NCBI RefSeq assembly: GCF_000525795.1
Contig: NZ_AOCG01000009.1
Coordinates: forward strand, 1 to 64,000
Source: Listeria aquatica FSL S10-1188
GTDB taxonomy: Bacteria; Bacillota; Bacilli; Lactobacillales; Listeriaceae
DNA length: 64,000 nucleotides
Reading direction: 5' to 3'
The translations under genes were made by a program, and so were the position numbers. The notes under the pieces were generated by a model. That model did no database searches, was not told the origin of the DNA, and saw only the letters and a list, made by a program, of their open reading frames with translations. Positions 25,073-33,300 of this stretch are shown here, one piece after another; position 1 is the first letter of the stretch; each line of letters starts with the position of its first letter.

Positions 25073-25366
25073 TTAAAATCCAAAGTTTTGAGAAAGTTGT
25101 TGATCTTGTTCTTCCACAGCACTGGCTGTTTTTTGAAGTTGTTGCTCAATTTGATCCATCAAGTTTGCAAATTCCGTTACTTTTGGTTTCAACTGATTGA
25201 ACTGATCGTCAAAGCGCGCAAAAGCTTGTCCTTCCCATTCACTACGAAGTTGTTCTTGTAATTGGGATAAGCGTTGTAGCATTTGCTCAATATCCCGTGC
25301 GCTCGTTCCGTAAGTTTTCGCACGGTCTCGCAATTCTGCCGGGGTCATTCTGATTTGTCCTGACAT
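25073..25366 (-). CDS. WXG100 family protein (EsxA-like)
   Basis: WXG100 proteins are small helical-hairpin substrates of type VII secretion. The 97 residues from MSGQIRMTPAELRDRAKTYG carry the turn motif SEWEGQAF (W44, G46) and end EEQDQQLSQNFGF. The start follows GAGGAGATGAATGTC. The length and N-terminus match Listeria EsxA as I recall it, but no core ess genes (essC, esaA) are in the window, so this is a second, orphan copy or a co-secreted partner for the lipase locus. An extended -10 lies 40-50 bases upstream. Confidence 0.9.
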   Translation of the reverse strand: MSGQIRMTPAELRDRAKTYGTSARDIEQMLQRLSQLQEQLRSEWEGQAFARFDDQFNQLKPKVTEFANLMDQIEQQLQKTASAVEEQDQQLSQNFGF

Positions 25367-25407
25367 GACATTCATCTCCTCTTTATGTATTGTTTTCTTG
25401 CAAGTAT

Positions 25408-25416
25408 AATATACCA
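25408..25416 (-). promoter_or_regulatory. Extended -10 element upstream of the WXG100 gene
   Basis: The minus strand reads TGGTATATT in an AT-rich stretch about 42 bases before the start codon. I see no convincing -35. Confidence 0.5.
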
Positions 25417-25471
25417 TATTTTAGAAATGAAATTGTGTCGATTTAATGAACTTTTTAGCGATGCCCATACA

Positions 25472-25499
25472 AAAAGGCCTCACTCGTTAAGTGAGACCC
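25472..25499 (-). terminator. Terminator just downstream of the CRISPR array
   Basis: On the minus strand GGTCTCACT pairs with AGTGAGGCC (one G-U pair) around a short loop and is followed by TTTTT. It lies 12 bases past the last repeat, which suggests the array is transcribed on the minus strand and ends here. Confidence 0.75.
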
Positions 25500-25510
25500 A
25501 TCTGCCTCCT

Positions 25511-25676
25511 CTTTTGGAACCATTCAAAATAACATACCTCTAAAACGCGGCGAAGCCGAGGAAATGAGGAGCAAACTTTTGGAACCATTCAAAATAACAT
25601 ACCTCTAAAACGTGCTGTTCGAAAATTAATTTTTTCGCGACTTTTGGAACCATTCAAAATAACATACCTCTAAAAC
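25511..25676 (-). CRISPR. Mini CRISPR array, type II-A-like repeats, no cas genes nearby
   Basis: Three identical 36-base repeats at 25511-25546, 25576-25611 and 25641-25676 with two unrelated 29-base spacers (25547-25575 and 25612-25640), a strict 65-base period. Read on the minus strand the repeat begins GTTTTAGAGGTATG and ends GGTTCCAAAAG. This strongly resembles the type II-A repeats of Listeria and streptococci (GTTTTAGAGCTATG start), which suggests dependence on a Cas9/tracrRNA system encoded elsewhere, or a relic. I see no cas gene and no obvious anti-repeat tracrRNA outside the array in this window. Type II-A spacers are usually 30 bases; one base may have been lost, or the array really has this period. 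Confidence 0.85.
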
Positions 25677-26068
25677 CTCGGAAAGTTTTTCCGTTGTTTC
25701 GTAATCGCAGTACTCGTCCCTAGCAGAACTTCCATTTTGATGGTTCATTTTTGACTAAAGTCCAAATTTCTCTTACTTTTATCATAATTCCTAGCCGTGC
25801 AAAAAACAAGTTTATTCTTTAATGAATCATCAGTAAAAGATGTGAGCAAACCATTCATATGTTGCTGTCCATTTTCTTTACCATTATTGCCTTCTCTTTT
25901 TTTATTTGTTTTCTATTTTACTAAATGTAATAGCAGAAACAAAACGCGTTTCTATATATACTCATTAGTATGCTGTAACTGAACAACTTGCGTGTTAGCC
26001 CTTAACTCTTAAGATTCCCCAAATCAATCAACCTGAATTTCACGGTCTTTTTACATTCCAAAAACACA
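25677..26068. other. AT-rich stretch without an assignable gene
   Basis: About 390 bases between the CRISPR array and the tRNA terminator. On the minus strand, 25745-25858 holds a 37-codon open frame (MNGLLTSFTDDSLKNK start) that reads like protein and is open a further 16 codons upstream to a stop, but it has no ribosome site. It could be a gene remnant. The part next to the array (25677-25740) would be the CRISPR leader. Nothing else is recognisable. Confidence 0.4.
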
Positions 26069-26133
26069 AAAACATCTTATAAACGGTCACAACCCAAGAT
26101 TTCCAGACTCTAAGACCATTTATAAGATGTTTT
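26069..26133 (-). terminator. tRNA-Arg terminator (long imperfect hairpin)
   Basis: AAAACATCTTATAAACGGTC (26069-26088) pairs with its near-perfect complement at 26114-26133, with one G-U pair and a 25-base loop. T-rich sequence follows on the minus strand. It lies 16 bases past the tRNA 3' end. Confidence 0.7.
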
Positions 26134-26148
26134 CCAATTCATTTCTAA

Positions 26149-26222
<74 letters not shown>

Positions 26223-26325
26223 AAATGGCGAACTTTCGAACAGCCAAATACTATTTTATGGTGATTTCCGCATTTTGTCAATGCTTTTTATGCAAGCCAG
26301 CTCATAATTTTACAAAAAAAACAAG

Positions 26326-26847
26326 TTAAGCCTTGAAAAGTGGAAAAATCTGCGTCAACTCCGTCAGCTCTTTATCTTGATCGTCCATAAATTTCACCAA
26401 CACGCCTTCTGGAACACTTTCAATCAGTGCATATGTTTTCACACGAATCGCTCCGCGCGGAAGTGAAATACTGCCCGGATTTAAAACAAGTGCATTATCC
26501 ATCATTTCTGCCCCTAGTTCATGAGAATGTCCAAAAAAGACAAAATCTGCCTTTAACTCACGTGCCCGGTAACGCAAATTCATCAATGTCATTTTAATAT
26601 TGTATAAATGACCATGCGTTACAAAAATTCGGTAGCCATCAATATCAAGCACCCGCTCATTTGGAAAATCTGGCCCAAAGTCACAATTCCCGCGTACCGT
26701 TTCAAAACCTTGAATCGCTGGATCGTCTTTCGTTAACTCCGAATCTCCACAATGAATGAGTGCATCAACGCTTCCCTCATACTTTTCTTTTAAGTGCATC
26801 AAACAGTCACGTTCCGAGTGACTGTCGCTCACAACAACTAGTTTCAT
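26326..26847 (-). CDS. YfcE-type metallophosphoesterase
   Basis: A calcineurin-like phosphodiesterase of about 173 residues with the expected metal ligands: VVVSDSHSERD, LIHCGDSE, VRGNCDFG, FVTHGHLYN and FFGHSHELG. The cellular substrate is not certain. The start MKLVVVSDS is chosen over an upstream TTG/ATG without a good site; GGGGGGCAG lies ahead of it. It is the last gene of the murI-rph-rdgB-yfcE run. Confidence 0.9.
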   Translation of the reverse strand: MKLVVVSDSHSERDCLMHLKEKYEGSVDALIHCGDSELTKDDPAIQGFETVRGNCDFGPDFPNERVLDIDGYRIFVTHGHLYNIKMTLMNLRYRARELKADFVFFGHSHELGAEMMDNALVLNPGSISLPRGAIRVKTYALIESVPEGVLVKFMDDQDKELTELTQIFPLFKA

Positions 26848-26888
26848 TAATTTTCTGCCCCCCAACATGCTTCTCTATTCTCTCATTT

Positions 26889-27495
26889 TTAGTTGATTTT
26901 TTCCAGTACCTTTTCAATATTTTTTCCGAGTTCTTTAATCGCATTTCCCCGGTGACTGATACTGTTTTTTTTGTTCAGGTGTAAGATTCGCCATCGTCAC
27001 CCCAAAATCTGATAGATAGAAAAGCGGATCATAGCCAAAGCCATTTGCGCCAGAAGGTTCAAAAGCAATTTCCCCTGCACACTCTCCCTCGTAATAATCT
27101 ACTTCTCCTGCTGGAGTCGAAATAGCAAGTGTACAATGGAATTTTGCTGTACGATCCTCTTTTTTTACATTTTTTAACTCTTTAAGTAATTTCTCATTAT
27201 TTTTCGCGTCATTATGTGCCTCTCCTGCATAGCGCGCCGAGTAAACTCCGGGTGCTCCGTCAAGTGCGTCTACAACAAGTCCTGAATCATCAGCAAGAAC
27301 GGTTTTATTTAAAATTTTAGCCACAGTTGTCGCTTTTAACGCCGCGTTTTCCTTGAACGTTTTGCCTGTTTCTTCAATTTCTCCGATTTCAGGAAAATCT
27401 AGTAACGTTAAAATCTTAATATCATGACTCCCTAAAATTTCTTCAAATTCCTTTGCTTTCCCTTTATTTGCAGTTGCAATCACCAATTCACGCAT
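26889..27495 (-). CDS. rdgB: XTP/dITP diphosphatase (frame break near the 3' end)
   Basis: Ham1/RdgB cleans non-canonical purine nucleotides (ITP, XTP) from the pool. Corrected, it has 201 residues: the N-terminal IATANKGKAKEFEEIL, TVLADDSGLVVDALDGAPGVYSARYAG, and GFGYDPLFYL. An extra base in the T run 26965-26972 scrambles the final part, which should read NSISHRGNAIKELGKN, the conserved base-recognition SHR motif. It starts two bases after the rph stop. Confidence 0.93.
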
Positions 27496-27497
27496 CT

Positions 27498-28248
27498 TTA
27501 TTCCCCCTCAATTAAACTCGTAATTTCATCACCAAGCTGTGTTTTTTGAAGTTCCACAAGCTGCTTAATGCCAGCTTTTCCAAGCGAAAGAAGTTCCACA
27601 AGTTCTTCTTCAGAAAAAGTAGCTTCTTCTCCTGTTCCCTGTAGCTCAACAAATTGACCTGCTCCTGTCATGATTAAGTTCATATCTACATTAGCAGAAC
27701 TATCTTCCACATAATTTAAATCAAGTACTGCTGTCTCGTCTTCCAGTATTCCTACACTAATCGCGGCTAGGTAATCTTTGATCGGAAATGTCTCAAAAGG
27801 CTTTTCTAAATGCAGACGATAAATTGCTAGGCACATCGCGACAAATGCTCCTGTAATGGAAGCTGTCCGTGTACCTCCGTCCGCCTGAATCACATCACAA
27901 TCAAGCCAAATCGTTCGCTCTCCAAGCGCATCCAAATCAACGACTGCTCGAAGCGCTCTCCCAATTAAGCGCTGAATTTCCATCGTCCGTCCACTAACCT
28001 TCCCCTTAGAAGATTCACGAATATTACGAGTTCCCGTTGCCCGTGGAAGCATCGCATATTCAGCAGAGATCCAACCCTTTCCTTCCCCTCTCATAAATGG
28101 AGGTACTTTTTCTTCTACGCTCGCATTACAGATAACTTTCGTCGACCCTGCAGTTATCAAAACCGAGCCTTCCGGATGAATCAAATAATCCTTTTCTATT
28201 GTAACAACCCTTAGTTCATTTTTTTTCACGTTCATCGAAGCGTTTCAT
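27498..28248 (-). CDS. rph: Ribonuclease PH (frame break near the 5' end)
   Basis: A phosphorolytic exoribonuclease that trims tRNA 3' ends. Corrected, it has 249 residues from [20 protein letters not shown]. Conserved parts are [35 protein letters not shown] and [19 protein letters not shown]. The ATG at 28248 overlaps the murI stop (ATGA). An extra base in the T run 28219-28226 hides this start, and a false downstream start appears in its place. Confidence 0.93.
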
Positions 28249-29066
28249 TTTGCTACCTGCCCTTCCTTCTCGCCGAGTATAATATGTTCGACATCCATTT
28301 TCTCAAGCCCAAGCCAATCTTTTGCAATTCCTTCAAAGATCGGTACAGAACCTGTCGTAAAAAACTGATGATGCGTTCCTTCTTCACTTTTTTCGAGAAG
28401 ATCATGATAATCAAGCAAAGCGCTCACTTCACTCGCCGTTTCTTCACCAGAGTTTATCACTGCCACATCTTCTCCCATAAAATTTTCTATAAGCGGTTTT
28501 AAAAGCGGATAATGGGTACATCCTAAAATCAGTGTATCGATTTTGGTACTTTTAAGGGGTAAAAGAGATTCAGCAACCACTTTTTTCGCAATCGGACTCT
28601 TATATTCACCTGATTCAACAATAGAAACAAATTTTGGACAAGCAAGTGAATCCACACGAACATGTCGATTAAGCCCTTTAAGCGCTTTCGGATAAGCCAT
28701 GCTTTGCACCGTTCCAATTGTCCCAAGAACACCCACTTCATTATTTCGTGTTGCTTTAAGCGCAGCACGTGAACCAGGCTGAATGACGCCAATCACAGGT
28801 ATATCTAGAGTTGCTCGAATTTCTTTTAAAGCAGCGGCTGTTGCCGTGTTACAAGCAATCACAAGCATTTTTATATTGCGATCTACTAAAAACCGTGTCA
28901 TTTCCCAAGTAAAACGTAGTACCTCTTCTGTATCACGCGGACCATACGGACAACGTGCAGTATCTCCTAAATAAAAAATTTCTTCATGCGGCAATTGTTT
29001 TAAGACTTCCTTTACAACGGTAAGTCCCCCAACGCCTGAATCTATAAATCCTATCGCTCGTTTCAC
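28245..29066 (-). CDS. murI: Glutamate racemase
   Basis: Supplies D-glutamate for peptidoglycan. From GTG 29066 ([20 protein letters not shown]), behind GAGGCGAG, the product is 273 residues. Both catalytic cysteines are present: [15 protein letters not shown] and [13 protein letters not shown]. An open frame extends 22 codons further upstream but has no site. In Listeria this gene is usually called racE or murI. Confidence 0.95.
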   Translation of the reverse strand: MKRAIGFIDSGVGGLTVVKEVLKQLPHEEIFYLGDTARCPYGPRDTEEVLRFTWEMTRFLVDRNIKMLVIACNTATAAALKEIRATLDIPVIGVIQPGSRAALKATRNNEVGVLGTIGTVQSMAYPKALKGLNRHVRVDSLACPKFVSIVESGEYKSPIAKKVVAESLLPLKSTKIDTLILGCTHYPLLKPLIENFMGEDVAVINSGEETASEVSALLDYHDLLEKSEEGTHHQFFTTGSVPIFEGIAKDWLGLEKMDVEHIILGEKEGQVAK

Positions 29067-29183
29067 GATCTCGCCTCTATTTCTTTTTAAATCTATCGTT
29101 TCCATTTTCTTATTTTTTCTAACTTTTCGCAAGTATTTTCGTTATTTTCTTAGATTCTATTTTATTTTACCGCACTTTTTCGT

Positions 29184-29189
29184 TATAAT
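29184..29189 (+). promoter_or_regulatory. -10 element for the yslB-type gene
   Basis: TATAAT followed by G, 30 bases before the start codon. The -35 is weak (TTTATT at 17-18 bases). Confidence 0.55.
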
Positions 29190-29218
29190 GAGAAAAGAGA
29201 AAGCGGGGTTGTACGTTA

Positions 29219-29683
29219 ATGACAGAAGAAATAAATCAAGAAACATCTACTCAACCAGAAAAAAAACTGGTACCAAGTTTTGGAGTTGAGCTTTTCCGTG
29301 ATTATTTACTGCCGGATTTACTTGGCGAAGAATCGCCCCATATTTTTTACTGGGCTGGAAAAGATTTAGCTCGCAAATTTCCACTGACTTCTTTTGAAGA
29401 AATCCAAGACTTTTTCGAAGAAGCCTCGTTTGGCACAATCGAAGTCGTCAAGGAGAAAAAAGAAGAGCTGCAAATCCTGCTTTACGGACCAGCCGTTGAA
29501 ACACGCTTTGATTTGCAAGGTGAGCCTTCCTTCAAACTAGAAGCTGGATTTATCGCTGAACAAATTCAAGCCCAAAACGGTTATTATGCCGAAGCTTATG
29601 ATGAAATCAATAAGCGTAAAAAAGAAGCTCTGCTCGTCATTAAATGGGATTTAAAAGAATCCACCGATTACAAGGATTACTAA
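29219..29683 (+). CDS. yslB: YslB-type DUF2507 protein
   Basis: 154 residues, one of the few plus-strand genes. The VPSFGVELFRDYLLPDLLGE opening and YWAGKDLARKFPL identify the DUF2507 family found next to lysC and racE in Bacilli. The fold resembles V4R/small-ligand domains; the function is unknown. It stands between the divergent murI and the convergent lysC. Confidence 0.9.
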   Translation: MTEEINQETSTQPEKKLVPSFGVELFRDYLLPDLLGEESPHIFYWAGKDLARKFPLTSFEEIQDFFEEASFGTIEVVKEKKEELQILLYGPAVETRFDLQGEPSFKLEAGFIAEQIQAQNGYYAEAYDEINKRKKEALLVIKWDLKESTDYKDY

Positions 29684-29693
29684 TAAGCTAGCT

Positions 29694-29728
29694 GAAAAAG
29701 CGTGAAACTCAATGTTTCACGCTTTTTC
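29694..29728. terminator. Bidirectional terminator between yslB and lysC
   Basis: A perfect 15-bp stem, GAAAAAGCGTGAAAC with GTTTCACGCTTTTTC, with a 5-base loop. The lysC stop (29717) lies inside the right arm. Confidence 0.9.
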
Positions 29729-30934
29729 AAGTTCAAAGGTATCATGGAGGACCTGAGCGGCTTTTACCATTTCACGCTCTGGTACAACCGTTGACACTTT
29801 AATTTCAGACGTACTAATCATTTTAATCGGAATTTGTTGGTCCGTAAGAGCTTCAAACATCGTTGCAGCGACACCAGGATTTGAGACCATTCCAGAACCT
29901 ACAATTGACACCTTCGCTAATTCTTGTTCCGATTCAATCTTTTCATAGCCAATTTCTGCTTTTTTATCTTCTAAAACAGCTAGCGCATCCAGCAAGGCCG
30001 ATGTTTTGAGCGTGAAAGAAAGGTTCCCATGACCAAGACCCGTGATTCCTTGGATAATGATGTCGACATCTACTGCGTTTTTGGCAAGTTCCGTAAAAAC
30101 TTTCGAAACGCGCATGTCTTCTTTCCTGCTCCAATGAACAGTAATTCGAGTAATCCCATCTTCAAATGCAACACCGCGTACTACTTTCGTATCTTCCACA
30201 CTCATTTCCTCCTTAATCATCGTTCCCTTTTCCCTGCCGTGGCTAAGTTTAACTTCGAGCGGCGTTTTAAAATTTTTCGCATATTCAACCGAACGCGGAT
30301 GTAAAACGCCCGCACCAAGATGTGCCATCTCAAGCATTTCATCATAAGTAAGCTCGTCTAACTTTCTTGCCCCTTTAATGTAACGTGGGTCACTCGTATA
30401 AACTCCGTCGACATCCGTGCAGATCGAACACTTTAAAGCTGCAAGTTCTGCAGCGAGTGCAACAGCTGTCGTGTCTGAGCCTCCTCGACCAAGCGTCGTA
30501 ATGTCCCCATCACGTGTAATTCCTTGAAACCCAGCCACGATCACAATTTTTCCAGCGAACAAAGCATCACGAATCCGTTCAGAATCAATATCTAAAATCC
30601 GAGCATTCCCGTGCACACTTTCCGTTTCAATCCCCGCTTGAAAGCCTGTGAAAGAAACAGCTTCCTTCCCTTTCTTATTGAGAGCCATAGCAAGAAGCGA
30701 GATGGTTACCTGTTCCCCAGTTGCAAGCAACATATCAAGCTCACGCTTAGCAGGCGCTTTTGTAATTTCTCCTGCGAGTGAAAGCAACTTATCCGTTGAT
30801 TTTCCCATCGCCGAAACCACGATGACTACCTGATTACCAAGCTCCTGCTCACGAATTGCTTGCTCAGCTGTTTTTTGAATCTTGTCCACATTCCCAACGG
30901 AAGTCCCTCCAAATTTCAGCAACACAACGCCCAT
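29717..30934 (-). CDS. lysC: Aspartokinase
   Basis: Phosphorylates aspartate, the entry to lysine, threonine, methionine and diaminopimelate synthesis. From MGVVLLKFGGTSVGNVDKIQ the product is 405 residues, with GRGGSDTTAVALAAEL and a C-terminal pair of ACT domains (RITVHWSRKEDMRVSKVF; VSIVGSGMVSNPGVAATMF), as in lysine-sensitive aspartokinase II. The start follows AAAGGAGAGAAC. I see no lysine riboswitch ahead of it; uvrC ends only about 25 bases upstream. Confidence 0.94.
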   Translation of the reverse strand: MGVVLLKFGGTSVGNVDKIQKTAEQAIREQELGNQVVIVVSAMGKSTDKLLSLAGEITKAPAKRELDMLLATGEQVTISLLAMALNKKGKEAVSFTGFQAGIETESVHGNARILDIDSERIRDALFAGKIVIVAGFQGITRDGDITTLGRGGSDTTAVALAAELAALKCSICTDVDGVYTSDPRYIKGARKLDELTYDEMLEMAHLGAGVLHPRSVEYAKNFKTPLEVKLSHGREKGTMIKEEMSVEDTKVVRGVAFEDGITRITVHWSRKEDMRVSKVFTELAKNAVDVDIIIQGITGLGHGNLSFTLKTSALLDALAVLEDKKAEIGYEKIESEQELAKVSIVGSGMVSNPGVAATMFEALTDQQIPIKMISTSEIKVSTVVPEREMVKAAQVLHDTFELEKA

Positions 30935-30958
30935 TTTGTTCTCTCCTTTATTCAATCG

Positions 30959-32770
30959 TTAGTTTTCCTTATCACTTTGAAGCTTATCATTGACCTCTTT
31001 TACCTTTTGAAAAACTGCCTCCGCGACCGCTTTTGGAATGCCACTTTCTTGCAATTCCTCAACTGACGCCGCTTTAATTTTCTTCATGGACCCGAAGTGA
31101 TTCAGAATTTTCTTTTTCCGACCCGGTCCAACCCCAGGAATACCATCCAAAATAGATTGAAAGCCCGATTTACTCCGCAATTGTCTGTGGAACGTGATCG
31201 CAAACCTATGCACCTCATCTTGAATGCGTTGAAGCAGATAAAATTCTTGGCTATTACGTTCAAGAGGCACAATTTCAAGTGGATCACCGAACAAAAGCTG
31301 ACTCGTTTTATGCTTATCATCCTTCGCGAGCCCCGCAACCGGCAAATCAAGCCCAAGCTCATTTTCTAAGACATCTTTCGCACTGTCAATTTGCCCTTTT
31401 CCGCCATCAATTAAAATTAAATCAGGAAGCGGGAGTCCTTCTTTTAACACGCGCCAGTAACGCCTTCTTACAACCTCGCGCATCGTGGCGTAATCATCTG
31501 GCCCGTCCACCGTTTTAATCTTATATTTGCGATAATCGTTTTTGTTTGGCTTCCCATCCAAGAACGTGACCATCGCCGAAACAGGATCCGTCCCGTGGAT
31601 GTTTGAATTATCAAATGCCTCAATCCGAGTTGGCGTTGGAATCCCCATTTGTTCGCCTAATTTTTCAACCGCTCCAACTGTACGTTCTTCATTTCGCTCA
31701 AGCAACATAAATTTTTCATTAAGGGCAATTTTCGCGTTTTTATAAGCTAATTTGACAAGGTCTTTCTTCTTCCCTCTTGCAGGCACCAAAATCTTGGTAT
31801 CTGGGAGAAGAGCGGCTACAGCTTCATCATCGACATCATTTGGCAAGAAAATTTCCTTAGGCGGAATGTGGTTCGCTTTCTGATAAAATTGACCGATAAA
31901 AGTAAGAAAATCTTCATCCGCATCATTATAGAATGGGAATTGAGACACATCGCGTTCGATTAACTTGCCTTGCCGGATGAAAAAGACTTGCACGCACATC
32001 CAGCCTTTATCAATCGCATATCCAAAGACATCTCGGTCCACAAAATCATTCATCGTCATTTTTTGCTTTTCAAGCGTGGTTTCAATGGCATTGATTTGAT
32101 CCCGAAATTCAGCGGCTTTTTCAAATTCCATTTCAGAAGCCGCCTCTTCCATTTTCTCATTCAGCTCTCGCTTCACATCTTTATAGCCTCCATTTAAGAA
32201 GCTGACGATTTCATCGGACATCTTTTTATAGGTCTCTTCTGAAACATCAAATACACAAGGAGCAAGGCACTGACCGAGATGATAATATAAGCAAACCTTA
32301 TTTGGAAGCACATGGCACTTTCTTAGTGGATAAAGTTTGTCTAAAATCTTTTTGACTTCATTGGCCGCATAGACATTTGGATACGGACCGAAATACTTTC
32401 CCTTATCTTTCTTAACTTGTCGTGTGATGATGAGTCTTGGATGGCGTTCACTTGTAATTTTAATAAAAGGATAAGTTTTATCATCCTTCAACCGAATATT
32501 GAAACGTGGATCATGCTTTTTAATCAAATTGATTTCAAGCAGTAAAGCTTCCACATCTGAACTTGTCACGATATACTCGAAGTCCGCAATTTCTTGAACA
32601 AGGCGCTGTGTTTTTACATCATGTGCCCCTGTAAAGTAAGAACGAACCCGATTTTTAAGCACTTTTGCTTTGCCCACATAAATGATCACTCCTTGATCAT
32701 CTTTCATTAGATAACAGCCTGGCTGGTCTGGTAAAAGCGCTAATTTATTTTGTAAATGAGTAGACACCAT
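30959..32770 (-). CDS. uvrC: Excinuclease ABC subunit C
   Basis: Makes both incisions in nucleotide excision repair. The intact 603-residue frame, the usual length, has an N-terminal GIY-YIG nuclease ([23 protein letters not shown]), a UVR motif around residue 205 ([15 protein letters not shown]), an RNase H-like nuclease ([37 protein letters not shown]) and C-terminal helix-hairpin-helix motifs ([15 protein letters not shown]). Confidence 0.96.
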   Translation of the reverse strand: MVSTHLQNKLALLPDQPGCYLMKDDQGVIIYVGKAKVLKNRVRSYFTGAHDVKTQRLVQEIADFEYIVTSSDVEALLLEINLIKKHDPRFNIRLKDDKTYPFIKITSERHPRLIITRQVKKDKGKYFGPYPNVYAANEVKKILDKLYPLRKCHVLPNKVCLYYHLGQCLAPCVFDVSEETYKKMSDEIVSFLNGGYKDVKRELNEKMEEAASEMEFEKAAEFRDQINAIETTLEKQKMTMNDFVDRDVFGYAIDKGWMCVQVFFIRQGKLIERDVSQFPFYNDADEDFLTFIGQFYQKANHIPPKEIFLPNDVDDEAVAALLPDTKILVPARGKKKDLVKLAYKNAKIALNEKFMLLERNEERTVGAVEKLGEQMGIPTPTRIEAFDNSNIHGTDPVSAMVTFLDGKPNKNDYRKYKIKTVDGPDDYATMREVVRRRYWRVLKEGLPLPDLILIDGGKGQIDSAKDVLENELGLDLPVAGLAKDDKHKTSQLLFGDPLEIVPLERNSQEFYLLQRIQDEVHRFAITFHRQLRSKSGFQSILDGIPGVGPGRKKKILNHFGSMKKIKAASVEELQESGIPKAVAEAVFQKVKEVNDKLQSDKEN

Positions 32771-32825
32771 AAGATCAACTCCCTAATCAATACAAGCATT
32801 AAACATGCATACGTATTTTCTCTCA

Positions 32826-32855
32826 AAAAAAGACACCGCAAAGTTCGCAGTGTCC
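32826..32855 (-). terminator. trxA terminator
   Basis: Stem GACACTGC with GCGGTGTC, 7-base loop, then a T run on the minus strand, between trxA and uvrC. Confidence 0.85.
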
Positions 32856-32880
32856 TTATTTTACCATACTTTTTGTTCGA

Positions 32881-33198
32881 CTACATATATTTGTTAATCA
32901 CTTCATCCAATTCTTCTTTTGGACGGTAGCCAATTACCGTATCCACAACTTCGCCGTCTTTTTTAACGAGTAAAGTTGGAATACTCATAATGCCGAACTT
33001 GCTTGGAATTTCTTGGTTCGCATCGACATCCATTTTCACAATTTTGAGCGCGTCTCCACGTTCATTTGCAATTTCTTCTAAAACTGGGGCTACCATGCGG
33101 CAAGGACCACACCAAGCTGCCCAGAAATCTGTTAAAACTAAACCTTCACTTGTTTCTGATTCAAAGGTTGCATCTGTAATTGCTTTAATATCAGCCAT
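32881..33198 (-). CDS. trxA: Thioredoxin
   Basis: The general disulfide reductant. 105 residues with the active site FWAAWCGPCRMVAPVLEE and the cis-proline loop GIMSIPTLLV. The length and position between mutS2 and uvrC are standard for Bacilli. Confidence 0.97.
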   Translation of the reverse strand: MADIKAITDATFESETSEGLVLTDFWAAWCGPCRMVAPVLEEIANERGDALKIVKMDVDANQEIPSKFGIMSIPTLLVKKDGEVVDTVIGYRPKEELDEVINKYM

Positions 33199-33300
33199 GT
33201 TAGCTCAACTCCTAACTCTTAATGTAACCCAAGTATACAACGGAGTTTGCTCTTTATTCCATCTTTTTGCTCAAAGAAAAGGTGGCAAAGCCAATTGAAC

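Noticed and set aside
25511..25676. The direct repeats as a plasmid-like iteron or a simple tandem repeat
   Set aside because: The units are identical over 36 bases, the intervening 29 bases are unrelated, and the repeat resembles type II-A CRISPR repeats.
25797..25982. A 61-codon plus-strand frame beside the tRNA region
   Set aside because: Composition is unlike a protein (F, S, C and R rich), there is no ribosome site, and the opposite strand holds a better candidate.
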